In this document: one piece after another, positions 16,469 through 24,293 of the stretch
Layout of the letters: every line of letters starts with the position of its first letter
How positions within the stretch are numbered: the first letter of the stretch is position 1
Assembly (NCBI GenBank): GCA_943371005.1
Contig: CALRTB020000001.1
Location: forward strand, 310,001-374,000
Length of the DNA stretch: 64,000 bases
Direction of reading: 5' to 3'
DNA from: MRBY01 sp943371005
GTDB taxonomy: Bacteria; Cyanobacteriota; Cyanobacteriia; Cyanobacteriales; MRBY01
Made by a program: the position numbers and the translations under genes
The notes under the pieces: model-generated
Databases searched by the model: none
Told to the model about the DNA's origin: nothing
The model's input: only the letters and a program-made list of their open reading frames with translations

Positions 16469-17635
16469 TTAATCGTGCATTGCTTTTGCAAGTTCAGCTG
16501 CAACGAGGGGACGGGAGAATTGTGGCGGTGGTAATTCTCCACGACGGAGCATTTCCCGCACTTTTGTGCCAGAGAGGTGAATCCGGTCTTCGGGGCCACT
16601 AGGACTAGTTTTCGAGGTGGCCATTTGTTCTGTTTTCTTACAGAAGAAGGCGTGCTCAAATTTCATCGGCGTGATCCCAAGGGCCTGGGGGTCAAACTCT
16701 TCAAAGATCTTTTGGGCGTCGTAGGTGCCATAGTAATCACCGACACCCGCATGGTCACGGCCCACGATAAAGTGGGTACAACCGTAGTTTTTCCGGATCA
16801 GGGCGTGGAAGATCGCTTCCCGGGGGCCAGCGTAGCGCATCGCCGAAGGATTAATCGCCAGAATTACACGCTCTTGGGGGAAATAATTCTCCAGCATGAT
16901 TTCGTAGCAGCGCATCCGCACATCAGCGGGAATATCATCACTCTTGGTGGCGCCAACGAGGGGATGAAGGAATAAACCATCAACGGTTTCGAGGGCACAT
17001 TTAATGATGTATTCGTGGGCGCGATGGATCGGGTTCCGGGTTTGGAAGCCGACGACGGTTGTCCAGCCCCGCGCTTGGAAAGCGGCACGGGAAGCGGCGG
17101 GATCAATTTGGTATTTGGGGAAAAGGGGATGGTCATCCCGTTCGAGTAACCAGACGGGGCCAGCAAGGTTCACGGCTCCCTGTTCGTAGACGACTTTGAC
17201 ACCGGGGTGTTTTTCTTCGTCAGTGCGGTAGACGTTGATCGCTTCGTGGGCTTTGTTGTAGTGGTATTTTTCGGTGAGTTCGAGGACACCGATAAAGCGA
17301 CCGTTAGCATCGTCGAGGCGTACCCAATTGCCTTCTTTGAGGGGATCGGCAATTTCTTCAGACACGGAAAGGGTGACGGGCACAGACCAGGGCAGGCCGT
17401 TGCTGAGGTGCATTTCTTCGACCACGAGTTCGTAGTCCTTTTGCTCCATGAAGCCCTTGAGGGGACTGAAGCCACCGATGGCGATCATTTCTAAATCGGA
17501 TTGGGCGCGGGCATCGAGGGTAATGCGGGGGAGGCGATCGCCCTGGGCGAGGAATTCTTGCTTCTCGGCGTCGGAGGCGATGCGGTTAATTAATTGGCCA
17601 CCATGGGGCGCAATTAGACCGGATGGGGTACTCAT
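16469..17635 (-). CDS. sat: Sulfate adenylyltransferase (ATP sulfurylase)
   Basis: A 388-residue single-domain ATP sulfurylase of the homo-oligomeric type. It catalyses ATP + sulfate to adenosine 5'-phosphosulfate, the first step of sulfate assimilation. The nucleotide-binding motif QTRNPIHRAHEY (about residue 198) carries the H-x-x-H pair, and FIVGRDHAGVGDYYG is the second family motif. The C-terminal LSGTKVREMLRRGELPP is intact. No APS kinase domain is fused and no other sulfur gene adjoins it. Confidence 0.98.
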   Translation of the reverse strand: MSTPSGLIAPHGGQLINRIASDAEKQEFLAQGDRLPRITLDARAQSDLEMIAIGGFSPLKGFMEQKDYELVVEEMHLSNGLPWSVPVTLSVSEEIADPLKEGNWVRLDDANGRFIGVLELTEKYHYNKAHEAINVYRTDEEKHPGVKVVYEQGAVNLAGPVWLLERDDHPLFPKYQIDPAASRAAFQARGWTTVVGFQTRNPIHRAHEYIIKCALETVDGLFLHPLVGATKSDDIPADVRMRCYEIMLENYFPQERVILAINPSAMRYAGPREAIFHALIRKNYGCTHFIVGRDHAGVGDYYGTYDAQKIFEEFDPQALGITPMKFEHAFFCKKTEQMATSKTSPSGPEDRIHLSGTKVREMLRRGELPPPQFSRPLVAAELAKAMHD

Positions 17636-17718
17636 AAAATTTAGGATATAAAAGCATGGCTATCTGCAAGCTCTCATGGTATCAGTTTCTGTTCTTTCCA
17701 TTGTGGGAATGGGGCGAG

Positions 17719-19653
17719 TTATGTTTCGTGGTGGAGGATCTCTAGGTGGGAAAATTGCCGTTCCTGGGCGATCGCCTTCAGTTTACGGTCGGCCTGTTCA
17801 AATTCCCGTAGATAATAGGCAAAATCCGGGTGCTGGGGATCAAGGCCTTGCCATTTTTCCTGGCAATAGCGGCGATGTTGAGTCCAATTGACATGTTCAA
17901 GGGTGGCGATCGCCGCATGGATATTTAAGGTGGCCCGACGCACATCGATTTCGGTGGTTTCGGTGAGGTAGAGCAGAGAGCCAAGACTGTGCATCCGTTC
18001 GGGATGGTGGGTCAAAATATCGAGCATCCGGCCCAACAATTGATTATGGACATGGTTTTGCTTAATTTCTAAAGGGGTTTCAAGGATTTGTTGCCAGAGC
18101 CAACGGTGGTGGGACAGGCTAAACATCACTTCCTTTTCGGCAAGGCGTGCTTCGATGGGGTGACGCTGGGCTGGACTGTGGAGATAAATCCGCAGCAGCA
18201 ATTCTTCGGCCTGGGCGAGGGCAATGGTTTGGGAGGAAATGGCGATCGCCTCTGGTTGCACGTCCGGGGTCGCTGTCGGATTCCGGGCTTGGGCTTTGCG
18301 GAAACGGTTCACCTGGGTCAGGAGGGTCGCTTCCAATTGTTTTTTGTAGTGGGAGTCCTCGTGGTTAATGAGCTCACTGGCCTTGGCGATGTAGTGGCTC
18401 CGAAAACTCGGATTGTCAATTTTGGCAATCAGGCGAACGATTTGCTTGATCACCCCTTGGAATTGGTCGGCTTGGGTGACGTCTTGGCCCAGCAAAATTT
18501 GATCCAGTTGCCAGTCGAGCCAGAGGGGAGCTGTTTCGAGGGCGGTTTGGTACTGTTCTGGGCCTTGGTCTGTTTGCAAAAACTCGTCCGCATCCTTCCC
18601 CCCAGGGAGATTGAGAATCCGTACTTGGGCCTGACCGCTGTAAATGAGCGGTTCAATTTCGGTGAGGGTGCGTTGGGTCGCCTTGATCCCCGCCTTGTCC
18701 GCATCAAAGTTGAAAATAATTTGCTTGGAGTCGGTGTAGCGCAGCAGTTGTTTAATTTGCCCCTGGGTAAAGGCAGTGCCGAGGGAAGCCACTGCATGGT
18801 CAAACCCGGCCCCATGGAGGGCGATCGCATCAAAATAACCTTCTACAACCACAGCAGCATCTCGTTTGGCGATCGCCCCCTTCGCTTTGTCGAGGGCAAA
18901 AAGCGTCCGGCCCTTGTCAAATAAAGGGGTTTCCGGGGAATTGAGATATTTCGGTTCTTCGTTACTTAGGGTACGGCTGCCAAAGGCGATCGCCCGGCCC
19001 TGGACATCGTAGATCGGGATCATCAGGCGATCGCGGAACTGATCATAATGGCCGTTCCCCGACTGGCGCGGTTTAATCAGCCCAGCTTTTTCGACTAATT
19101 CGATAGGGTAGCGTTTTTGTTCCACAAGGTAGTGGTAGAGAGTATCCCAGCCCCCCGGCGCATAGCCCAGGCCGAAGTTTTGAATCGTTGCTTCCGTTAA
19201 TCGCCGTTGCTGGCGGACATAATCTAGCGCCGTTTTTCCTTCCGGTTGCCGCAGGGAATATTGATAAAAATCATTGGCGATCGCCACAATTTCATAGAGC
19301 TGCTCCTTTAGGGAGAGTTCCCGCTGGATCTCTTGGTGCTGTTCCGGTTCGAGGGTTTTAACCGGGACTTGATACCGTTGGGCCAAGTCCATCACCACCT
19401 GGGCAAAGGGAGACTTATTAATCTCCATCAAAAACTTGATCGCATTGCCCCCCGCCCCACAACCAAAACAATGATAAAACTGCTTCGTCGGACTCACCGT
19501 AAAACTCGGTGTCTTTTCATCGTGGAACGGACAAAGCCCCAGTAAATCCTTGCCCCGCTTTTTGAGCACCACATAATCAGATACCACCTCAGTAATATCA
19601 ACCTTGGCGCGAATTTCTTCGATGGTGTCAGGATGAATCGAGGGGTAGGCCAT
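17719..19653 (-). CDS. dnaG: DNA primase
   Basis: A 644-residue primase. The N-terminal CHC2 zinc finger uses Cys41, His44, Cys62 and Cys65 (CPFHDEKTPS and CFGCGAGG). The catalytic core includes a TOPRIM domain with VVVEGYFDAIAL (metal-binding Glu) and IIFNFDADKAG. The C-terminal third (from about 440) is the helical DnaB-binding domain. It makes RNA primers for replication. It starts 83 bp upstream of sat on the same strand and may be transcribed separately. Confidence 0.98.
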   Translation of the reverse strand: MAYPSIHPDTIEEIRAKVDITEVVSDYVVLKKRGKDLLGLCPFHDEKTPSFTVSPTKQFYHCFGCGAGGNAIKFLMEINKSPFAQVVMDLAQRYQVPVKTLEPEQHQEIQRELSLKEQLYEIVAIANDFYQYSLRQPEGKTALDYVRQQRRLTEATIQNFGLGYAPGGWDTLYHYLVEQKRYPIELVEKAGLIKPRQSGNGHYDQFRDRLMIPIYDVQGRAIAFGSRTLSNEEPKYLNSPETPLFDKGRTLFALDKAKGAIAKRDAAVVVEGYFDAIALHGAGFDHAVASLGTAFTQGQIKQLLRYTDSKQIIFNFDADKAGIKATQRTLTEIEPLIYSGQAQVRILNLPGGKDADEFLQTDQGPEQYQTALETAPLWLDWQLDQILLGQDVTQADQFQGVIKQIVRLIAKIDNPSFRSHYIAKASELINHEDSHYKKQLEATLLTQVNRFRKAQARNPTATPDVQPEAIAISSQTIALAQAEELLLRIYLHSPAQRHPIEARLAEKEVMFSLSHHRWLWQQILETPLEIKQNHVHNQLLGRMLDILTHHPERMHSLGSLLYLTETTEIDVRRATLNIHAAIATLEHVNWTQHRRYCQEKWQGLDPQHPDFAYYLREFEQADRKLKAIAQERQFSHLEILHHET

Positions 19654-20166
19654 GGATTACGCCGCAAAAATCTCAAAAGAATGCACCCTTAAAGATAAAA
19701 GAAAATCTCCGGGTGCGCTGCTACAAACCATAAATTGATCTGTCCTCGGCTTTTTACCCACAAAAAAAGCCCACAAACTGTGAGCTTAGAGAATGTGCAG
19801 TTGATAAACGAATGTGTAACAGAGAGTTCATGACAAAAACAAGAATCCAGTCCGAATACTCAAGCTTGTTTTCCGAATCTATTTCAGAAAATCTTGGAGC
19901 TGCCAAAGAACTAGCCTTGATCAAACTCCCCTGTTCAGCACTCTGGAAAATAGCGAATGTTCGTGAGGATTATTGCTTTTGGATATGGATGGACAGACGT
20001 AGTTTGGAACAGCGTTTTCACCTCTTTTTTCTATTGTTTAGATTAAGCTGTTTAATCTGCCAGGAGAAGCGCTTTGCTTCTTGTCTCTAAAGATATCACC
20101 CAAATTGGGAGATCCCGGGGAACGTGATTTTTCTTTGGAACCACAACAGTAAACACTTACAAGAGA
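19654..20166. other. 513-bp region without a confident gene
   Basis: Between dnaG (start) and the YraQ-like permease (end). A 92-codon plus-strand frame at 19812-20090 exists, but its product is of odd composition, uses rare AGA codons and has no family resemblance, so I do not call it. The region lacks HIP1 sites, unlike most of the window. It contains a strong minus-strand terminator (19762-19787) and a hairpin at 20040-20058 (AGATTAA/TTAATCT). A small minus-strand RNA or a long 3' untranslated region are possibilities. Confidence 0.4.
19762..19787 (-). terminator. Strong Rho-independent terminator, minus strand, with no close upstream gene
   Basis: Read on the minus strand, AAGCTCACA pairs with TGTGGGCTT (9 bp with one wobble, 3-nt loop), followed by a run of seven T. 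The nearest minus-strand gene upstream ends at 20167, about 380 nt away. Confidence 0.75.
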
Positions 20167-21144
20167 TTAAAAAACATAAAAATTAAGCCATAGATCCAGG
20201 GCCAGGAGGGTCAACCCCAAAAGCAGACTAAGATAAACATAGGCCCGCCAGCGGACGACATTGATTAAAAGAATCAGAGTGATGCCATTGAAGAAAGTCC
20301 CAGTCAGGAGAAAGCCAAGGGCAACACCAGGGCTACGACTCCCTAAAATTAAATCAGCGATCGCCGCCATTTGCGTCGGTTGAACGGCGTACAAGATCCC
20401 CGCACCAAATAGACCCGTCATACCATGACTGAGTAATGTTTCTAGGGGGAACAGAACTTGACCACAGGCCATCATGCCACAGGCGATCAAAAGCCAGACC
20501 GACCATTCCAGCAGTTCTTGCATGAGGTTTTGGCTCGCCATGAGGGATCGAAACCGGCGAGAAGTGGGCAGGATTGTCAGTTTGCTCGGTGGCGAAAGGG
20601 TTTCTGGTTGGGCGTTGGGAATTCGGTGGGAACTGGGACGGGCGATCGCCGGATACAAAAAAGTTTCTAGATCCCCCTGTTGGTAACTGCGTTGCTGACG
20701 CGCCAACATAAAAATACTGGCAATCAAAAGCAAGATCCCCAGGCTCAGGCTGCCATAGAACAACAGGAGTCCTCCCCGCCCAGATAACTGCTGCCAAAAT
20801 TTAGCCAGCACAAAGGGACTTAGGGAAACAGTCCCCAACCAAAAGGCGATCGCCCCCACCGAGGAGCCGGATTGCCACAGTAGCCGTCGCATGAGGGGCA
20901 GTCCTCCAGCCTGACCTAGGGGCAGAATAAGACCGAGGCCAAGGCCAGCCAGTAATTGCAACCAGGTGCTTTGGGGGAGGACTTTCTCCCACCAGGGACA
21001 GGGCGTAAAAATTAGAGCCACCGTCGAGAGACATACCCCCACAAAAAGCCAGGGCCAAAGGATCAGCCATTGGGCGATCATCAGGGTAAACCACTGTTGC
21101 AAAGCGACCATCACCACACCTAAATTCCAGAAAAATTGCTCCAT
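20167..21144 (-). CDS. Membrane permease distantly resembling the YraQ/UPF0718 (DUF318) family
   Basis: A 325-residue protein with about eight hydrophobic helices in two halves separated by a hydrophilic loop (about 150-215). The first half has LPLGQAGGLPLMRRLLWQSG then FWLGTVSLSPFVLA. This aligns in pattern with the conserved core of YraQ-type permeases, in which a C-x-C-G segment precedes (I/V)PV-x-RRLL and later AAPV-x-NP. Here the cysteines are replaced by Gly/Gln/Ala. The second half repeats the idea less clearly. The substrate is unknown. The gene is divergent from psbY. Confidence 0.6.
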   Translation of the reverse strand: MEQFFWNLGVVMVALQQWFTLMIAQWLILWPWLFVGVCLSTVALIFTPCPWWEKVLPQSTWLQLLAGLGLGLILPLGQAGGLPLMRRLLWQSGSSVGAIAFWLGTVSLSPFVLAKFWQQLSGRGGLLLFYGSLSLGILLLIASIFMLARQQRSYQQGDLETFLYPAIARPSSHRIPNAQPETLSPPSKLTILPTSRRFRSLMASQNLMQELLEWSVWLLIACGMMACGQVLFPLETLLSHGMTGLFGAGILYAVQPTQMAAIADLILGSRSPGVALGFLLTGTFFNGITLILLINVVRWRAYVYLSLLLGLTLLALDLWLNFYVF

Positions 21145-21315
21145 TTACCCTAACCGATCCCTGGTCTTTTGCTCGATTTTGAGCGACGATCGCCCCGGCC
21201 CGACACCCCCCTGGGGATCTTCTTACAAGCCTTGGAAAAAGGAGCTTAATGGGTTATTAGTATAGAATTGAAAAACTTTGTTTATCATCATTTTTTAACT
21301 GAGAGGAATCAAACC

Positions 21316-21432
21316 ATGGATTGGCGAGTTGTTGTTGTTTTAGCTCCTGTAATCATCGCTGGCTCTTGGGCAATCTTTAACATTGCTGCGGCTGCCCTGA
21401 ACCAACTCCGCAACATGCAAACGAAGAAATAA
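21316..21432 (+). CDS. psbY: Photosystem II protein PsbY
   Basis: A 38-residue protein beginning MDWRVVVVLAPVIIAGSWAI, with one transmembrane helix (about 5-24) and a short basic tail ending QTKK. This is the cyanobacterial PsbY/Ycf32 pattern: a single-span subunit at the periphery of photosystem II near cytochrome b559. A GAGAGGA sequence 9 bp upstream of the ATG can serve as the ribosome binding site. A terminator follows at 21484-21506, so it is probably transcribed alone. Confidence 0.9.
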   Translation: MDWRVVVVLAPVIIAGSWAIFNIAAAALNQLRNMQTKK

Positions 21433-21483
21433 GTCTTTATCTCTACTGCTTTTCGCGTAAATTACCCTTTGTTTTTGACAGGA

Positions 21484-21506
21484 GCAGCCCCTAGGGGTTG
21501 CTTTTT
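21484..21506 (+). terminator. Rho-independent terminator after psbY
   Basis: GCAGCCCC and GGGGTTGC form an 8-bp stem (one G-U pair) with a 2-nt centre followed by TTTTT. It separates psbY from trpC, whose start is only 18 bp downstream, so some read-through into trpC is possible. Confidence 0.85.
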
Positions 21507-21523
21507 CATCCCCAGCAAATCTT

Positions 21524-22414
21524 ATGACTGTGCAAATCCGTCGTCTCCACCCCAGCCGTCCCGTTAATGTCAGCATCTTGCAGTACCAAGTGGCGGTGCC
21601 CGATGCCAAACCCCAGCATATCCTGGAGGAAATTGTTTGGCATAAAGAAAAAGAAGTGGAGCAGTTGCGCGATAAGGTTTCGCTGCTCGAACTGCGCCAG
21701 CGGGTCACAAAGGTGCCACCGGCAAAAGATTTTCTAGGGGCTTTAGTCCATGGGAAAACCCAACCTGCGCTCATCGCCGAAGTGAAAAAAGCCTCTCCCA
21801 GTAAGGGGGTAATTCGGGAAGATTTTGACCCGGTGGCGATCGCCAAAAGTTATGCCGCCGGGGGAGCCAGTTGCCTCTCAGTCCTCACTGATAACAAGTT
21901 TTTCCAGGGGAGCTTCGAAAACCTGAGCCTCGTGCGCGATGCGGTAGATCTCCCCCTGCTCTGCAAAGAATTTATTATTTATCCCTATCAAATTTTTAAG
22001 GCCCGCAGCCACGGTGCTGACGCCGTTCTGCTGATCGCCGCGATCCTCAGTGACCAAGACCTCGCCTATTTCGTCAAAATTATCCGCAGCCTAGGGATGA
22101 CTGCCCTGGTGGAAGTACATACCCTCGCTGAACTGGATCGCGTCCTCGCTATTGAGGGGGTCAGCCTCGTGGGGATCAATAACCGTAACCTCGAAGATTT
22201 TTCTGTCGATTTGGAAACAACCACCATGTTGCTGGAAAGTCGCCGCGCCGAACTTCAGGCTAAGGGTGTCCGCGTTGTCAGTGAATCAGGTTTACATACG
22301 CCCCTTGATCTCCGGTTTGTCAGAGAGGCCGGGGCCAAGGCTGTTCTCATTGGGGAATCCCTCGTGAAACAGCCGGATCCTCAACAGGCGATCGCCGACT
22401 TGTTTCAGTTTTAG
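21524..22414 (+). CDS. trpC: Indole-3-glycerol phosphate synthase
   Basis: A 296-residue TIM-barrel enzyme of tryptophan synthesis that closes the indole ring of CdRP. LIAEVKKASPSKGVI holds the substrate-binding lysine, CLSVLTDNKFFQGS and LLCKEFIIYPYQI follow, and VGINNRNLEDFSVD and SESGLHT are near the end. The N-terminal ~30 residues are an extension common in cyanobacterial TrpC. No other trp gene is nearby, as is usual for dispersed cyanobacterial trp genes. Its stop is 6 bp from the end of the convergent radical SAM gene. Confidence 0.97.
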   Translation: MTVQIRRLHPSRPVNVSILQYQVAVPDAKPQHILEEIVWHKEKEVEQLRDKVSLLELRQRVTKVPPAKDFLGALVHGKTQPALIAEVKKASPSKGVIREDFDPVAIAKSYAAGGASCLSVLTDNKFFQGSFENLSLVRDAVDLPLLCKEFIIYPYQIFKARSHGADAVLLIAAILSDQDLAYFVKIIRSLGMTALVEVHTLAELDRVLAIEGVSLVGINNRNLEDFSVDLETTTMLLESRRAELQAKGVRVVSESGLHTPLDLRFVREAGAKAVLIGESLVKQPDPQQAIADLFQF

Positions 22415-22420
22415 AGCGGG

Positions 22421-24025
22421 TTAAACCTGGAGCGGCACCGCCGCCGTTTGAAAATGCTTCTCGATGGTGGCCTTGGGGATCGCCGTCTGTAGATGCTGCC
22501 AGGGGAGCACCTGGGTCGTCGGCCAATCCTGGTGGACATAAAATTCCAAGGGAGGAATTTGTCCTTTGAGGTCTTTAAAAGCCCGCTTGTAGCTACCGAG
22601 GGTATCGCCATAGTCACGGGTCAGTTCGAGTAATCGTGATAGGCGGCGATCGCCCCGGGAAAGCAACCCCTGAATCACTGACCAGTTATAGCTTTCTGGC
22701 CGGAACTCCATCCCCTGGGAACGGAGCTGTTTTTGGAGAAAATGCAGCCGTTTCTTCGCCGCTGGGTTCACCCCAAACCACTGAAAAGGCGTATGGGCCT
22801 TGGGGACAAAGGTGCTACAACCCAGGGTTAAGCGCAAGCCTGAGGCCGCTTTTTTTACGGCTTGCATCATCGCGACGGTTGCTTCCACATCGGCCATTTC
22901 TTCCCCAGGAATGCCCACCATCCCGTAGAATTTAATCCCTTTGAGGCCGCCTGCCTTCGCATTTACTGCCGCTGTAATAATTTCGTCATTGGTGAGCTTT
23001 TTATTAACAATTTCCCGGAGCCGTTCAGAACCACTTTCTACGGCAATGGTGATCGAACGGGTATCCCGGGCGGCGAGGGTCCGGGCCAATTTTTCCGTGA
23101 CGGTGTTTGTCCGTACCGAGGCAATACTCAGGCGTACATCGGCATATTGGGGTTGAGAAAGATAGTCTAATAGTTGCTCAAATTCCGGGTGTTGGGTCAC
23201 AGAAGCTCCGAGCAAACCAAGGCGATCCGTAACTTTAAGGCCCCGCTCAATGGCTGGGATCAATGACTGCTCTAAATTGGCCGTCCGAAAAGGCAAGGTG
23301 ACATAGCTGGCGAGGCAAAAGCGGCACATCTCCGGGCAACTGCGCACCACTTCTACCATGTAGATATTTTCCCAGGCGGCTTGTTCTGTGACCACCGTCG
23401 AGGCCGAGAGGGTATTCCCCCGGTAGGTCTGTTTTTCAACGCTGGGAGGCACATCGGCATATTTGGGTTCAATAGTTTCAATGGCCCCCGTTGGCTCCTG
23501 GTAGGTTACTTCGTACAGACTGGGCACATAGATCCCCGGCGTTTGGGCGAGGTGGCGTAATTTGGTTTGGTGATCGCCTTGGCGTACCCTTTGGTACTGA
23601 TCAATAAATTCATCCAAAAGATTTTCCCCGTCCCCCAGGAGGATCACATCGAAAAAGTCCGCAAAGGGTTCTGGGTTGGCGCTCAATACTGATCCTCCCC
23701 CAAATACCAGGGGATGCTGCTCGCCACGCTCGGCTGCCCGTAACGGAATTTTTAGTTTTTCTAACAAGCTAAAGAGATTTGTGTAATCCAGTTCCCAAGA
23801 AAAAGAAAAGCCCACAATTTCTGGCTGGGACGGCAGTTTTTCCTCTAAATCCGTAAACAGGCGACGCACATCCACATCGGGCCGCTGGCTAAATTTCGCC
23901 CACACCAGTTGATAGCCCAAGCTCGTAATCCCCACGGTGTAGGTATTGGGAAACGCGAAAATTAGGGGGATTGCGTTGGCTGTTGGTGTTACAGGCTCAA
24001 AGAGGAGGCGTTCTTGGTCAAACAA
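22421..24025 (-). CDS. B12-binding radical SAM protein (TIGR03960-like)
   Basis: A 534-residue protein. The N-terminal ~190 residues form the cobalamin-binding-like domain (FAFPNTYTVGITSLGYQ, then LVFGGGSVLSANPEPFADF). The radical SAM [4Fe-4S] motif is CPEMCRFC, near residue 235. EMADVEATVAMMQ and LGCSTFVPKAHTPFQW follow, typical of the TIGR03960 group. Many relatives carry a further C-terminal DUF2344 domain, but this protein ends right after the radical SAM region. The reaction is unknown. Confidence 0.85.
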   Translation of the reverse strand: MFDQERLLFEPVTPTANAIPLIFAFPNTYTVGITSLGYQLVWAKFSQRPDVDVRRLFTDLEEKLPSQPEIVGFSFSWELDYTNLFSLLEKLKIPLRAAERGEQHPLVFGGGSVLSANPEPFADFFDVILLGDGENLLDEFIDQYQRVRQGDHQTKLRHLAQTPGIYVPSLYEVTYQEPTGAIETIEPKYADVPPSVEKQTYRGNTLSASTVVTEQAAWENIYMVEVVRSCPEMCRFCLASYVTLPFRTANLEQSLIPAIERGLKVTDRLGLLGASVTQHPEFEQLLDYLSQPQYADVRLSIASVRTNTVTEKLARTLAARDTRSITIAVESGSERLREIVNKKLTNDEIITAAVNAKAGGLKGIKFYGMVGIPGEEMADVEATVAMMQAVKKAASGLRLTLGCSTFVPKAHTPFQWFGVNPAAKKRLHFLQKQLRSQGMEFRPESYNWSVIQGLLSRGDRRLSRLLELTRDYGDTLGSYKRAFKDLKGQIPPLEFYVHQDWPTTQVLPWQHLQTAIPKATIEKHFQTAAVPLQV

Positions 24026-24224
24026 AGTCGTCAGGGTCAGAAAAAGTTTTGTACCCTTGCCATTGTAAGGGAGTCCCTTCAGGGATTGGCGATCGCCACA
24101 GAGAGGACAGAAAAAAGCGGATCTTCCCTAGCGTAGATCCCCCAAATTAACCAAAAATTTCTGTAAAAAAATTATTTGTTTCCCAAGCTTATCTAGTGTT
24201 AGTATATGCAAGCTTTCTGTTTTT

Positions 24225-24240
24225 CACCATAAATATGGTG
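24225..24240. promoter_or_regulatory. Perfect palindrome upstream of nrdA, candidate operator
   Basis: CACCATA and TATGGTG around a 2-nt centre, 53 bp before the nrdA start. The 16-bp size recalls NrdR boxes, which control ribonucleotide reductase genes, but the sequence matches that consensus only partly. Two AAGCTT copies flank the segment just upstream. Confidence 0.35.
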
Positions 24241-24293
24241 CTATCTCTGAACAGAATTTTTTTGTAATTTAACCTCTTCATCCCGTCTGCCCT

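Noticed and set aside
18088..18924. 278-codon plus-strand frame inside dnaG
   Set aside because: It lies entirely antisense to the conserved catalytic and C-terminal regions of primase, and has no independent support.
20067..20085. AGAAGC/GCTTCT hairpin as a plus-strand terminator
   Set aside because: No T run follows the stem, and no convincing plus-strand gene ends before it.
19812..20090. 92-codon plus-strand reading frame
   Set aside because: Odd composition, rare AGA codons, no ribosome binding site and no family resemblance. It overlaps nothing, but nothing supports it.
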